DNA of 64,000 nt from Halalkalibacter okhensis (GCF_000787375.1 NZ_JRJU01000001.1:285698-349697); one strand, 5' to 3'. Counted from the stretch's first letter, positions 9,503-19,046 are shown. The notes: generated from the sequence alone by a model not told the origin. Made by a program: numbers and translations.

Positions 9503-10663
9503 CTAATCATCATAATCATCTGACTCATGATACCCTTGCATAAATGGTTGCTGCGGATAATCTTGCATTGACATCAGTTGGCCGTTTGGTCCATAAGTAA
9601 TTGGTTGAGTTGGTCCACAGCATCCGTTTTGAGGATTTGTGTAGGGCTGTTGAACCGGTTGTTGGTTCATCGGTTGCTGGTGCATTGGTTGTTGATTCAT
9701 CGGTTGTTGATTCATCGGTTGCTGGTTCATCGGTTGCTGGTTCATCGGTTGCTGGTTCATCGGAGAGTGCATCGGCTGTTGTTGCGGATAGAATGGCATA
9801 GTCTCTTGTTGTGTATAATGTTGATTTGGATAAAATGGCATAGGTTCTTGCGTTGGTTGCATCGGCATTTGCTGTTGGTAATATGGTTGCATCATTGGTT
9901 GCGATGGACCACATCCCGGCATTAATGGACTAACTTGTTGCATCGGTTGCTGAATATACGGAGCTGTTTTATGTGATGGACCACACCCCGGCATTATCGG
10001 ACTAATAGGTGTCATTGGTGGACAAGGTGCTTTTGGTTTTGGTTGGTACATTTGCGGTTGTACTGGTTGTTGTTGGTGCACTGGTTGTTGTATTGGTTTA
10101 TGCACTGGTTGTTGTACTGGTTGTTGCACTGGCTTATGGACGGTTGGTTTTGGTGCATGATGCTTAGGTGCAACTGGTGCTTCTTTTTTTATAGGTTTCA
10201 CTTCTTCTTTCGGTTTTACTACTTCCTTTTTCGGTTCAACTTTTTTCACAGGCGGCTTTTTGACAGCAGGCATTTCTTTTTTAGGTTTGGCTTGTGGTTG
10301 GTAAAAGTTGATATTTGTCTCATAAGAATGATAGTCAACATGTGTCTTTTGTTTTGGTTGCACCATTTGCGGCATGGTCGGCATTTGCGGCATTGGCATC
10401 GGTGCTGGTTTCGGTTCTTCTTTCTTTTGTACTGGCTTTGGCATTTCTTTTTTAGGCTGCTCTTTTACATGCGTATGCGGAGCGACCTGCGTTTCCTTTT
10501 TTACTGGTACGCTACCTGTTGGTATCTTAATTTTCATACCAGGCATAATCATATCTGGATTGGATAACTGTGTATTCGCTGCCTTTAGCTGCTCAAAATT
10601 AACCCCGTATTTTTGTGCTAACTTCCAAAGTGTGTCACCTTTTTGGACAATATGAATTTTCAC
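9503..10663 (-). CDS. safA: Spore coat assembly morphogenetic protein SafA
   Basis: Scaffold of the inner spore coat, targeted to the cortex-coat interface. The N-terminal 48 residues form a LysM peptidoglycan-binding domain (HIVQKGDTLWKLAQKYGVNF ending at MIMPGMKIKIP). The rest is low-complexity: Lys/Pro-rich to about residue 180, then Gln/Pro/Met-rich. It includes a run of seven consecutive MNQQP/MHQQP-type pentapeptides and two MPGCGPS motifs plus GCCGPT that could form disulfides. The length of 386 residues is essentially that of B. subtilis SafA, and the position next to coxA and nadA agrees. The ATG has GGAGG upstream. Confidence 0.93.
   Translation of the reverse strand: MKIHIVQKGDTLWKLAQKYGVNFEQLKAANTQLSNPDMIMPGMKIKIPTGSVPVKKETQVAPHTHVKEQPKKEMPKPVQKKEEPKPAPMPMPQMPTMPQMVQPKQKTHVDYHSYETNINFYQPQAKPKKEMPAVKKPPVKKVEPKKEVVKPKEEVKPIKKEAPVAPKHHAPKPTVHKPVQQPVQQPVHKPIQQPVHQQQPVQPQMYQPKPKAPCPPMTPISPIMPGCGPSHKTAPYIQQPMQQVSPLMPGCGPSQPMMQPYYQQQMPMQPTQEPMPFYPNQHYTQQETMPFYPQQQPMHSPMNQQPMNQQPMNQQPMNQQPMNQQPMHQQPMNQQPVQQPYTNPQNGCCGPTQPITYGPNGQLMSMQDYPQQPFMQGYHESDDYDD
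9655..9772. repeat. 15-bp tandem repeats in safA
   Basis: Tandem copies of a 15-bp unit (ggttgctggttcatc on the plus strand) encode the (M-N/H-Q-Q-P) pentapeptides of SafA. Adjacent copies are nearly identical, so slippage-driven length change is likely. Confidence 0.8.
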
Positions 10664-10920
10664 GTTTTCATTCCCTCCTCTTACCGTTCCTTACATCGTA
10701 TGTCGTCATAGGCGAAATGACACGAAACATTACCTATAGAACAGAAAAAAAGATTGAAAAAATCCTAATAATTCAGGGGTCTCAGCACAGCTTATGTCGG
10801 AAAAAATAGGTTTATGCCTACATCCAAAGAAAAAGAATAGGAGGACAACTGAATTTATATGACCTATATGTGAAATATTACAATAACAAGTGTGGATTTA
10901 ATTATTAGGAGGGCCAGACA

Positions 10921-11910
10921 GTGGATAAAGGTTTGGATAATGGATTAACTTCAGCAGAAGTTTCTCAGCTATGGGCTACCTATATGAGTGATAGCTCTCA
11001 AATATGCGTATTAAGCTATTTCCTACAAATAGTTAAGGAAAGTGACATTAAAAACATACTTCAGTTTACAAATGATGCTGCTACTGTTCATTTGCAAAAA
11101 ATTGCTGAAATGTTTGAGGAGGACGGTCGTGTCATTCCGCATGGCTTTAGGGTAGACGAAGATGTACGATCGATGGCTCCTAAAATTTATACCGATGACT
11201 TTATCATTGAGTATTTGCATGAATTTTCTAAAATCGGCTTAAGAGGTCATGCTACAAACCTATCAGTTTCAGTTCGGAATGATTGTTCTGATTTCTTTAA
11301 GCAATGTATCGATGATTCAGTTGAGCTTTACGAACGCACTAAAGAGCTTTTGCTTTCCAAGGGTCTGTATAACCGTTCACCAATGATCGAGAAAGAACAA
11401 GAAGTAGATTATATTGAACATCAAAATTTCTTAGCGGGTTTTTTTGGGGACAAACGCGCACTTACTGCTCTTGAAATTACTAACTTATATAACAATTTTG
11501 AACGAAATGCATTTGGAGCAGCTACTCTTATTGGATTTATTCAAATGACAGATTCTAATGAAGTATTAAAACATCTTATTAGAGGAAAAGAAATAGCGGA
11601 GAAACACTGTGAAATTTTAGGCTCCTATCTGAAAAAGAATGACCTACCCACTTCCGTCTATTGGGACTCAGAGGTGGTTGAAAATAAACAACCTGTGTTT
11701 TCAGATAAGTTGTTAATGTATATAGCCAGTGCGCTTACAAGTGTTGGAACCTCTTTTTACGGTCTCGGTATTGGTACTAGCCAACGAAGGGATCTAGCAG
11801 CCATGTATAATCGTTTCTTAGCCGAAGTGCAATTATATAGTGAAGACGGGGCAAATATTATGATAAAAAATCGCTGGTTAGAATCACCTCCTAAAGCAAG
11901 TCACAGTTAA
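10921..11910 (+). CDS. DUF3231-family protein
   Basis: Cytosolic protein of 329 residues built of two similar helical halves (roughly residues 8-165 and 178-320). Each has a T(S/A)xE(V/I)xxLWxxY / TALEITNLYNNF-like beginning, as in the DUF3231 family found in many Bacillus genomes. The ferritin-like four-helix character is inferred from helical periodicity. Function unknown. The start is GTG 10921 with GGAGG upstream. It is inserted between safA and nadA on the opposite strand, a position where B. subtilis has no such gene. Confidence 0.75.
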   Translation: MDKGLDNGLTSAEVSQLWATYMSDSSQICVLSYFLQIVKESDIKNILQFTNDAATVHLQKIAEMFEEDGRVIPHGFRVDEDVRSMAPKIYTDDFIIEYLHEFSKIGLRGHATNLSVSVRNDCSDFFKQCIDDSVELYERTKELLLSKGLYNRSPMIEKEQEVDYIEHQNFLAGFFGDKRALTALEITNLYNNFERNAFGAATLIGFIQMTDSNEVLKHLIRGKEIAEKHCEILGSYLKKNDLPTSVYWDSEVVENKQPVFSDKLLMYIASALTSVGTSFYGLGIGTSQRRDLAAMYNRFLAEVQLYSEDGANIMIKNRWLESPPKASHS

Positions 11911-11921
11911 ATTACAAATTT

Positions 11922-11947
11922 GGAGAAAGAGCATTGGCTCCTTCTCC
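11922..11947. terminator. Terminator between DUF3231 gene and nadA
   Basis: Inverted repeat GGAGAAaGAGC / GCTCcTTCTCC with a tetranucleotide loop lies between the convergent stops. A pyrimidine-rich tail follows on the plus strand. Confidence 0.7.
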
Positions 11948-11980
11948 ATCATCCTTTTGGTTTAGCATGAAATTCCACTG

Positions 11981-13087
11981 TTATGACGGGCGATCAAGCA
12001 TCCGTTGTAGAGCTAGATTTCCCTCAAGAGTCGTCTGTTCATCAACCGTAATTGGAAAATGTAATCTACCTTCAATGATCTCCTCCAAAGACCAAAGCAA
12101 ATGATCTAAATCAATTCTGTTCATTGTTAAACACGGACACATCGTTGAATTTAAGGAGAATATATTTTTATCAGGGTGCTGTTGTGCTAAACGATTCACT
12201 AAATTCATCTCTGTTCCGATGGCCCATGATGAACCAGGTCGAGCATTTTTAATTGTTTCAATTATATAATGTGTCGAACCATTTAAGTCAGCTGCCTGAA
12301 CAACATCAAAAGTACATTCTGGATGAACAATAATAGTTGTATTTGGTGAATTTTTGCGTAACTCTTCAATCTGACCAACAGTAAATTTTTCATGTACGGA
12401 ACAGTGTCCCTTCCAGAGAATAACTTTCACTTGTTCAATAGGACCTTCACAGACAAGCTCTCTTGCAATTGGATCCCAGACTGCCATCTCGTCCAGTTTA
12501 ATACCTAGATCATAGGCTGTATTTCTTCCTAAATGTTGATCAGGTAAGAAAAGTAGCCTTTGTTTTTGCGTAAATGCCCACTGCACCATTGCCTTTGCAT
12601 TTGAAGATGTTACAGTTGCTCCGTCATTTCTTCCACAGAAAGCTTTAATTGCAGCTGTACTGTTAACATACGTTAAAGGTAAGATGGTATCTCCAAATTG
12701 TTTCTGTAACTCACCCCATGCGTGCTCTGTTTGAGCAATGTCCGCCATGTCAGCCATTGAACAGCCAGCTTTCAAGTCTGGCAAAATGACATGCTGATTG
12801 TCTGTAGTGAGCATATCAGCCGTTTCTGCCATAAAGTGGACTCCACAAAAAACAATATATTCTGCATCACGATTTGTTTTTGATAATTGAGCTAGTTGGA
12901 GTGAATCACCTGTTGCATCCGCAAATTCAATAACTTCATCGCGCTGATAATGATGCCCAGGAATAAATAGTCGGTTGCCTAGTTGTTGTTTAATTTCCTT
13001 AATTCGCTCTTTTTTAGCCTCAATAGACATCTCTTTGTAACGTTCTGGTAAGCGATCGAATGTTGCTACTTTTTCAAGAAAATTCAT
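11981..13087 (-). CDS. nadA: Quinolinate synthase
   Basis: Condenses iminoaspartate with dihydroxyacetone phosphate to quinolinate, the second step of de novo NAD synthesis. It is an oxygen-labile 4Fe-4S enzyme. The 368-residue form is typical of Bacillus. The three cluster cysteines are likely those in KAGCSMADM (near 109), HPECTFD (near 230) and MCPCLTMN (near 318). It ends the nadB-nadC-nadA operon; the gap to nadC is 1 bp. Confidence 0.97.
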   Translation of the reverse strand: MNFLEKVATFDRLPERYKEMSIEAKKERIKEIKQQLGNRLFIPGHHYQRDEVIEFADATGDSLQLAQLSKTNRDAEYIVFCGVHFMAETADMLTTDNQHVILPDLKAGCSMADMADIAQTEHAWGELQKQFGDTILPLTYVNSTAAIKAFCGRNDGATVTSSNAKAMVQWAFTQKQRLLFLPDQHLGRNTAYDLGIKLDEMAVWDPIARELVCEGPIEQVKVILWKGHCSVHEKFTVGQIEELRKNSPNTTIIVHPECTFDVVQAADLNGSTHYIIETIKNARPGSSWAIGTEMNLVNRLAQQHPDKNIFSLNSTMCPCLTMNRIDLDHLLWSLEEIIEGRLHFPITVDEQTTLEGNLALQRMLDRPS

Positions 13088-13088
13088 C

Positions 13089-13928
13089 CTATTTGCCCTC
13101 CTCTAATAAGAAACTAAAATCTGTCGCTTTCACTGAATGTGTTAAACAACCGAGCGAAATATAATCGACACCTGTTTCTCGAAATGTGGCAAGATTATCG
13201 ATCGTAATTCCACCAGATGCTTCCGTGATAATATGATCTGGAACAAACTTACGATAATTTTTAATTTCCATAGGAGTTGCATTATCAAACATAATGACAT
13301 CTACGTTTGACTCTACCGCTTCTCTGACCTCATCTTCATTTGTCGTTTCAACTTCAATCTTCACCATATGACCAACATGGCTTCGAACCGTTTTCACAGC
13401 TTGCTTTATTCCACCACAAGCGCGTATATGATTTTCCTTCAACATGACAGCATCACTTAATCCTCTGCGGTGGTTAAATCCTCCTCCACATCTTACTGCG
13501 TATTTTTCAAATACCCTTAAGCCTGGTGTTGTTTTTCTTGTATCACAAATTCGTATCTTTTCATCTTCAAGTGTCTTAATCGCAGTATGGGTCATTGTCG
13601 CTATCCCTGACATACGTTGTAACAAATTTAATAGAACCCTTTCCCCAGCTAATAAAGAAATTACCCTTCCCTCAAAAGTAGCGACCGTATCCCCTTTTTG
13701 AAATTCTTCACCGTCTGAGACCAACACTTGAACAGAGATCGTCGAATCTAACATCCCATATCCCCATTGCAGTAAATCGCAACCTGCCATGACTCCATTT
13801 GCTTTGGCTACAATTTTGGCTTTTCCAATTGCACTACTTGAAATTGCTGATTCACTCGTAATATCACTTTCACCAAGATCTTCGATAAAGAAATGCTCTA
13901 ATTGTTTTTTTACTAATAATTTGTTCAT
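13089..13928 (-). CDS. nadC: Nicotinate-nucleotide pyrophosphorylase (quinolinate phosphoribosyltransferase)
   Basis: Converts quinolinate and PRPP to nicotinate mononucleotide, CO2 and pyrophosphate. The 279 residues show the family motifs [16 protein letters not shown] (near 98), [10 protein letters not shown] (near 128), [18 protein letters not shown] (near 144) and the C-terminal barrel segment EASGGI (near 236). It lies between nadB and nadA with tight spacing. Confidence 0.98.
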   Translation of the reverse strand: MNKLLVKKQLEHFFIEDLGESDITSESAISSSAIGKAKIVAKANGVMAGCDLLQWGYGMLDSTISVQVLVSDGEEFQKGDTVATFEGRVISLLAGERVLLNLLQRMSGIATMTHTAIKTLEDEKIRICDTRKTTPGLRVFEKYAVRCGGGFNHRRGLSDAVMLKENHIRACGGIKQAVKTVRSHVGHMVKIEVETTNEDEVREAVESNVDVIMFDNATPMEIKNYRKFVPDHIITEASGGITIDNLATFRETGVDYISLGCLTHSVKATDFSFLLEEGK

Positions 13929-13939
13929 TCTCTCTCCCC

Positions 13940-15499
13940 CTACATATTTTCAAGTAAAAGATGTCGCTTTTCTGTTGAAATGTGTGGACCTTTTTCTTTC
14001 GATAAGGAAATGTATGTTCTTGACCATAGTTGATCATTCCTCTTCGGAAAGTCCAAACGATAATGACCACCTCTACTTTCAGTCCGTTGAAACGCTCCCT
14101 CTGTAACTAAAGCAGCCACAATAAGCATATTTTTACACTCTATCGTCACGCGCGAATCCGCTTTCGAAATTCGGTGTGCATACGGCAAGTATTGGTCAAG
14201 CCATCTTTTCATTTCCGAAAGACCTGTCAGATCACGCTCAATCCCAACAAATTTAGTCATACGAATTTGAATATCCGATATAGAGGGCAAATGACATGAA
14301 ACTGTGATGTTAGATTCCTCCTCTGAATAAACTAACTGAAATTTTGACTGAACACTTTGAATATCACTCGCTACTTGCTCGGCGAATACCAAACCCTCTA
14401 ATAACGAATTGCTTGCAAGACGGTTTGCTCCATGAACACCTGTACAAGCTACCTCTCCTACCGCATATAATCCCTTTATTGAAGTTCGACCGAATGAATC
14501 TGTCTCAATTCCTCCACTCACAAAATGGGCCCCTGGTACAACTGCTATAGGGGTAACGCTTGGATCAATGTGCGCTTTTTCGCAGCGCTCAGCCAACCCT
14601 GGGAAACTATGTTTAAATCCTGGTATGTCTCGACAATCTAAATAAATTTCATTTCCACTTTGTAAAGCTTTATGAATTTCTCTGCTAACAATATCTCTTG
14701 ACTCCAATTCTTTTAATGGAAAATCATCCATCAATCTTTTTCCATTCTTATCAATAAGTTTAGCTCCTTCACCACGTACAGCTTCGCTAATTAGCCCTAT
14801 TGTATCCTTACCAACTTTCATAAGTGTTGGATGAAATTGAATGAACTCCATATCTGTTAATGTTGCACCCGCACGATAAGCAAGAGCAAAGCCATCACCT
14901 GTCGCTTCATCAACATTTGAAGTATGCTGATAAAGTTGACCGAGACCTCCAGTAGCTAGTACGGTTGCTTTTGTAAATATGTTTCGTTTGTCTGTTTGTA
15001 CCCCGATGACTCTTCCGTTTTTTGAAACTAGCTTTGTCACCATTGTGTGGTCAAGGATTTCTACTTTAGCTCTTACGGCATTTATTAATGCCTCCGTAAA
15101 AGCTTTGCCAGTCTTATCACCATTCACATGGACAATACGACGATTTTGATGAGCCCCTTCCATCCCTAAACGAAATGAGCCATCTTTCTCCTTATCAAAT
15201 GGAACCCCTATTTGGTCCAGAAACTTCACCATAGCCGGCGCTCGTTTTACTAGCATCTCAACATGGCTTTCGTTATGATGATTAGCTCCAGCTTTTATCG
15301 TGTCAGCAAGATGTGTCCTCCAATCATCCTCTGTCCCAAGAGCCGCAGCCATACCTCCTTGAGCACAGCTGGAGTTACTTGAAGCAACGTCCGACTTTGT
15401 GATAATCATCACATTCATATGATCGGCTAACAAATGAGCCGTCATAAGACCCGCAATACCACTTCCGATAATAATAGCATCGACTGTCTTAGTAGCCAT
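13940..15499 (-). CDS. nadB: L-aspartate oxidase
   Basis: Flavoprotein oxidising L-aspartate to iminoaspartate, the first step of NAD synthesis. The N-terminal Rossmann motif is IIGSGIAGLMTA (residues 10-21), followed by SNSSCAQGGMAAA (near 43), the fumarate-reductase-like active-site segment ATGGLGQLYQHTSN (near 187) and GVHGANRLASNSLLEGLVF (near 354). The length of 519 is normal. First gene of the nadBCA operon, divergent from nifS; the intergenic region carries probable NiaR sites. Confidence 0.98.
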   Translation of the reverse strand: MATKTVDAIIIGSGIAGLMTAHLLADHMNVMIITKSDVASSNSSCAQGGMAAALGTEDDWRTHLADTIKAGANHHNESHVEMLVKRAPAMVKFLDQIGVPFDKEKDGSFRLGMEGAHQNRRIVHVNGDKTGKAFTEALINAVRAKVEILDHTMVTKLVSKNGRVIGVQTDKRNIFTKATVLATGGLGQLYQHTSNVDEATGDGFALAYRAGATLTDMEFIQFHPTLMKVGKDTIGLISEAVRGEGAKLIDKNGKRLMDDFPLKELESRDIVSREIHKALQSGNEIYLDCRDIPGFKHSFPGLAERCEKAHIDPSVTPIAVVPGAHFVSGGIETDSFGRTSIKGLYAVGEVACTGVHGANRLASNSLLEGLVFAEQVASDIQSVQSKFQLVYSEEESNITVSCHLPSISDIQIRMTKFVGIERDLTGLSEMKRWLDQYLPYAHRISKADSRVTIECKNMLIVAALVTEGAFQRTESRGGHYRLDFPKRNDQLWSRTYISLSKEKGPHISTEKRHLLLENM

Positions 15500-15522
15500 T
15501 CCTATCCCCCTATTAAATTTAC

Positions 15523-15570
15523 AGTTGTCTTGTCACCTATCTTTACATAAAATAAGAGTTGTGACAAGCG
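15523..15570. promoter_or_regulatory. Probable NiaR operators in nadB-nifS intergenic region
   Basis: Two related inverted elements are seen: AGTTGTCTTGTCACCT (15523-15538) and GAGTTGTGACAAGCG (15556-15570). On the minus strand the second contains a TTGTCA -35-like hexamer, with TAAAGA/AAAGAT 16-17 bp downstream; the first then lies just past that -10. NiaR (YrxA) of B. subtilis represses nadBCA and nifS-yrxA from this divergent region, and TGACA/TGTC-type halves fit what I recall of its motif. The exact operator boundaries are inferred. Confidence 0.55.
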
Positions 15571-15667
15571 CTTTTTTTTGATTAAATAGGGAAATATTGG
15601 GTAGTAGAGAAGGGAACTAAAAAAGACTTTAATTTTTTTAGTCCTTCGAGTTGAGGAGGTCTTTTTT

Positions 15668-16807
15668 TTGATTTACTTTGATTATAGCGCAACAACCCCC
15701 ATGTCCTCTTATGCGCTAGAAACGTATAATCGCGTGGCTACGGATTTTTTTGCTAATAGCCGTAGTCTGCATAATCATGGGTTAGAAAGTGACGATATTC
15801 TTGCTTTAAGTCGTAAAACCATTGCAGAAGCCTTGTATGTAAATAGCAATGAAATTTACTTTACAGGTTCTGGTTCTGAGGCGACTTTTCTATCAATAAC
15901 AGGATTAGCTTTTGCCCATCAGCAGAAAGGAAAGACAATTGTAACGACCGAAGGCGAACATCATTCAGTACTGCAGGCACTAAATTATTTAAAAGATTTT
16001 GGGTTTACGATTCTTTATGTCCCCGTTAATGAATATGGACAGGTTACTCTAGAACAGCTTACTGCCACTATTACACCCGACACCATTTTAGTATCGATTG
16101 CCCATGCCAATAGTGAGATAGGCACTGTTCAAGATTTAAAGGCCCTTGGTACTTTTTTAGCTAATAATGATATACTTTTTCATAGTGACTGTGTTCAAAC
16201 TTTTGGGAAGCTCCCTATTCCTATTGATGTATTAACAAGTATTAGTATGACCGCACATAAATGCTATGGGCCCAAAGGGGTAGGTGCTACTTATTTAGAT
16301 AAACAGGTTCCTTGGACCCCATTTTTACACGGTACAACCCATGAAAGTGGGTTTAGAGCAGGAACAGTCAATGTTCCAGGTATAGCTGCATTCGCAGCTG
16401 CAGTGGAAGAGTATCACCCCCTCGCTCGAGCAGATATGAAACGCTTACTAGCATTAAAGGAAAAAGTCGTAGATGAATTTAGGAATAATCGTCATATTTA
16501 TTTTGAAGGCCACCCTATCGAACGTCTTCCTTTTCATTTAAGCTTGCGAATTAGTGGAATCGAAGGACAGCTAGCGATGCTTGAGTTCAACCGTAAAGGC
16601 TTTGCCATTTCGACTGGTTCTGCATGTAGAGTAGGGGAAAGTGATCCACCTCGCACATTAATTAGTTTAGGCCGGAAACACCATGAAGCTCATGAACTAA
16701 TTCGAATCACCTTTGGCCGCTACACGACTGAAGATGAAGTGATAAAATTTATTAATACTTTTAAACAAATATTGTTAGAATTTAAGGGGCTTGATGCAAG
16801 TGAATGA
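15668..16807 (+). CDS. nifS: NifS-type cysteine desulfurase
   Basis: PLP enzyme that delivers sulfur from cysteine. In B. subtilis the nad-linked NifS matures the Fe-S cluster of NadA. The 379-residue protein has the PLP lysine in TAHKCYGPKGVG (near residue 199), HANSEIGTVQDL (near 148), the substrate-binding GTHESGFRAGTVNVPG (near 223), and the catalytic loop cysteine in STGSACRVGESDPPR (near 319). The start is TTG 15668 behind GAGGAGGT. Divergent from nadB and overlapping niaR by 14 bp, so the desulfurase and the repressor are co-expressed. Confidence 0.95.
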   Translation: MIYFDYSATTPMSSYALETYNRVATDFFANSRSLHNHGLESDDILALSRKTIAEALYVNSNEIYFTGSGSEATFLSITGLAFAHQQKGKTIVTTEGEHHSVLQALNYLKDFGFTILYVPVNEYGQVTLEQLTATITPDTILVSIAHANSEIGTVQDLKALGTFLANNDILFHSDCVQTFGKLPIPIDVLTSISMTAHKCYGPKGVGATYLDKQVPWTPFLHGTTHESGFRAGTVNVPGIAAFAAAVEEYHPLARADMKRLLALKEKVVDEFRNNRHIYFEGHPIERLPFHLSLRISGIEGQLAMLEFNRKGFAISTGSACRVGESDPPRTLISLGRKHHEAHELIRITFGRYTTEDEVIKFINTFKQILLEFKGLDASE

Positions 16808-17336
16808 CGGAAAGAAAATCTTAGGTGACAAAAGAAGAGAGTTAATTATTCAATGGTTGTCAAACTGTGCGGAACCACTAACAGGTGGAGAGCTCGCAAA
16901 ACGTTCAAATGTAAGTAGACAAGTCATTGTACAGGACATTTCAATCCTAAAAGCGAAAAAACATCCAATTATCGCTACTGCACAAGGATACATTTATGTT
17001 CAACAAACACCTTCTCCCAAAGTGAATCGAATTATTGCCTGCAAACACTCTCCATCAGAAACAATGGAGGAATTATTTACTTTAGTAGACCATGGTGTTA
17101 CAGTTCAGCAAGTCATTGTCGAGCATGCCATTTATGGTGAAATCACTGCTTCCCTTATGCTGTCCACTCGCTTAGATGTGGAAGCTTTTTGTAAAAAGGT
17201 AGAGCAAACTCAATCGTCATTGTTATCGGAATTAACCGATGGGGTCCACCTTCATGTTATTGAAGGTGATCATGCTAGTCAGCTTGATGCAGCAATCGAG
17301 GCTCTTAATAAAAAAGGATTTATTTTAAGCGATTGA
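16794..17336 (+). CDS. niaR: NAD biosynthesis transcriptional repressor NiaR
   Basis: Nicotinate-responsive repressor (YrxA in B. subtilis) with an N-terminal winged HTH (residues about 10-65: LIIQWLSNC, GGELAKRSNVSRQVIVQDIS) and a C-terminal 3H domain. The 3H name comes from conserved His residues; here VEHAIYGEI, the HVIEGDH stretch and DHGV are visible. ATG 16794 has AAGGGG upstream; a TTG one codon earlier is also possible. Overlaps the end of nifS. It likely represses nadBCA and its own operon. Confidence 0.93.
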   Translation: MQVNDGKKILGDKRRELIIQWLSNCAEPLTGGELAKRSNVSRQVIVQDISILKAKKHPIIATAQGYIYVQQTPSPKVNRIIACKHSPSETMEELFTLVDHGVTVQQVIVEHAIYGEITASLMLSTRLDVEAFCKKVEQTQSSLLSELTDGVHLHVIEGDHASQLDAAIEALNKKGFILSD

Positions 17337-17360
17337 CTTTTTTATACAAACATAAAAAGA

Positions 17361-17582
17361 GAACCAGCCAAGATCGCGCTGGTTCTTTCGTCACATCCCC
17401 CTGCCAAAACCAGGCAGGGGGACTTTTTAAAAGAATGGAACCAGCCAAGATCGCGCTGGTTCCTTCGTCACATCCCCCTGCCAAAACCAGGCAGGGGGAC
17501 TTTTTAAAAGAATGGAACCACCCAAGATCGCGCTGGTTCCTTCGTCACATCCCCCTGCCAAAACCAGGCAGGGGGATGTGAC
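17361..17582. repeat. Triple 77-bp double-hairpin repeat (tandem terminators)
   Basis: Three tandem copies (starting 17361, 17438 and 17515; period exactly 77 bp) fill the gap between convergent niaR and pheA. Each copy has two hairpins: GAACCAGC...GCGCTGGTTC and CCCCCTGCC-aaaac-CAGGCAGGGGG. The first two copies are followed by CTTTTT. The last hairpin extends to GTCACATCCCCCTGCC / GGCAGGGGGATGTGAC (16-bp stem). An apparent ORF across the array (17333-17581) is a repeat artefact. Confidence 0.9.
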
Positions 17583-18446
17583 TTATACATTCGCTTTGTT
17601 TCGTGCCATTGTGTAACATGGGTAACTGCCAAGAATGTCGACTCCGCAACCCAGGGCTTCGATTTCAGAAACCACTCCTGGTATTAACACATCGTCCATC
17701 GCACCTTCCACATCAATGATAAAGAAATAATTCCCTAATCCTGTCTTTGTTGGTCGGGATTCAATTTTCGTTAAATTCAATTTTCTCCAAGCAAAAGCTG
17801 AGAGTACTTGATGAAGTGCTCCTGAGTAATCTGAAGGCAACGTCACCATTAATGTCGTTTTGTCTTCTGTATACGCCGAACCTTTGTAAGATACACCAAC
17901 TGACTCCTTACTTAAGACGACAAAGCTTGTTCCATTGTTTTCAAAATCATGGATGTTCGTATGCGCCATTTTTAACTGATACTCTTGCGCTGCTGTTTCA
18001 TTAGCGATCGCTGCAATAGCTAAGTCAGGATGATTCTTCACATATTCAGCTGCGGCTCCTGTAGAATTCATATACTCCCATTCTGCATTTGGGTAGTAGG
18101 CTTGCAAAAACTCGTGACATTGGGCAATTGCATGTGGATGAGAGACTATTTTATCAATTTTTTCCCCTTGATAATCCGGGTTCACTAATAAATGTTGCTC
18201 GATTGGAACAGTAATTCCCCCAATAATAGGCAACCTTTGTTTATGAATTAAATAATCTAATGTCATATTAACAGAACCTTCAATGGCGTTCTCAACCGGT
18301 ACAACAGCAACCTGTACTTCTTCTGTAGCAACTGCATCCATGCACGAAGGAATCGTCCGAAATGGGATGAAATCACCTGTTTCAAATAATCCTCTAGCCG
18401 CCATTTCTGTGAATGTCCCTTTTGGTCCTAAAAACCCAATCTTCAT
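17583..18446 (-). CDS. pheA: Prephenate dehydratase
   Basis: Converts prephenate to phenylpyruvate in phenylalanine synthesis. The 287 residues comprise the two-lobed dehydratase domain (GPKGTFTE near residue 6; VPVENAIEGSVNMTLDYL near 50; STGAAAEYV near 128; NNGTSFVVL near 169) and a C-terminal ACT domain with the Phe-binding ESRPTKTGLGNYFFIID motif (near 232). It is thus a monofunctional, feedback-inhibited enzyme without a chorismate mutase domain. It lies downstream of pheB, 16 bp apart. Confidence 0.97.
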   Translation of the reverse strand: MKIGFLGPKGTFTEMAARGLFETGDFIPFRTIPSCMDAVATEEVQVAVVPVENAIEGSVNMTLDYLIHKQRLPIIGGITVPIEQHLLVNPDYQGEKIDKIVSHPHAIAQCHEFLQAYYPNAEWEYMNSTGAAAEYVKNHPDLAIAAIANETAAQEYQLKMAHTNIHDFENNGTSFVVLSKESVGVSYKGSAYTEDKTTLMVTLPSDYSGALHQVLSAFAWRKLNLTKIESRPTKTGLGNYFFIIDVEGAMDDVLIPGVVSEIEALGCGVDILGSYPCYTMARNKANV

Positions 18447-18462
18447 GTGTCCAAACTCCCTC

Positions 18463-18909
18463 CTATGAACCAGTCCCTACTAGTTCCACTTTTTCTACTG
18501 CTTCTAATCCTACAATCCAATCCATGAGCTCATCTAAATCTAGTTTCATTGGAGCCGTATCTATGGATAACGTCATATGAGCCCTTCCTTGTAAGGGAAT
18601 TGTTTGATTTATGGTTAATACATTGGCACCTGTTTCTGCAACTTTCCCTAATAACTGTGAAAGCGAACCTGAGCGATCGACCAAAATAATTGATAGAGTA
18701 ATGATCTTTTCCTTCACTACTTTATGAAAAGGGAAGATTCCGTCTTTATATTTATAAAAAGCACTTCGGCTAAGTCCAACTTTATTTACTGCCTCATTTA
18801 TTTTTTTCACTTTACCTAGCTCCAGCAGCTCCTTAGCTGCTAACGTTTTTTCCATTGCTTCTGTTAGCATATCCTCACGTACGAGATAAAATGATTTTCT
18901 TGATGTCAT
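18463..18909 (-). CDS. pheB: ACT domain protein PheB
   Basis: Small (148 residues) ACT-domain protein encoded between obg and pheA as in B. subtilis. It has an N-terminal helical segment with an HTH-like stretch (INEAVNKVGLSRSAFYKYKDGIF, near residue 38, interrupted) and a C-terminal ACT domain (LSIILVDRSGSLSQLLGKVAE, near 70). It is sometimes annotated as a chorismate mutase-like or amino-acid-sensing regulator; the biochemical role is not settled from sequence. Probably co-transcribed with pheA. Confidence 0.9.
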   Translation of the reverse strand: MTSRKSFYLVREDMLTEAMEKTLAAKELLELGKVKKINEAVNKVGLSRSAFYKYKDGIFPFHKVVKEKIITLSIILVDRSGSLSQLLGKVAETGANVLTINQTIPLQGRAHMTLSIDTAPMKLDLDELMDWIVGLEAVEKVELVGTGS

Positions 18910-19000
18910 ATATCCTATTCACCTTCTTTCAACGAAGAGCTATGTTTCATTATAAAATTGCCGAAACTTTTTGACAACAAAAAATGTCTTTTAACAGTGA

Positions 19001-19029
19001 AAAACTGTCTCCATAGAAGAGACAGTTTT
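19001..19029 (-). terminator. obg terminator
   Basis: Perfect 11-bp inverted repeat AAAACTGTCTC / GAGACAGTTTT with a 7-nt loop, 18 bp past the obg stop. The A-rich left arm provides the U run on the minus strand. Confidence 0.85.
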
Positions 19030-19046
19030 TTTAGATATCGTCTTAT

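Noticed and set aside
8296..10655. Several plus-strand ORFs opposite coxA and safA (up to 174 codons)
   Set aside because: Shadows of repetitive low-complexity coding sequence; composition is Leu/His/Trp-rich nonsense and no ribosome sites precede them.
17333..17581. 82-codon ORF after niaR
   Set aside because: It lies wholly within the triple 77-bp hairpin repeat and has no Shine-Dalgarno.
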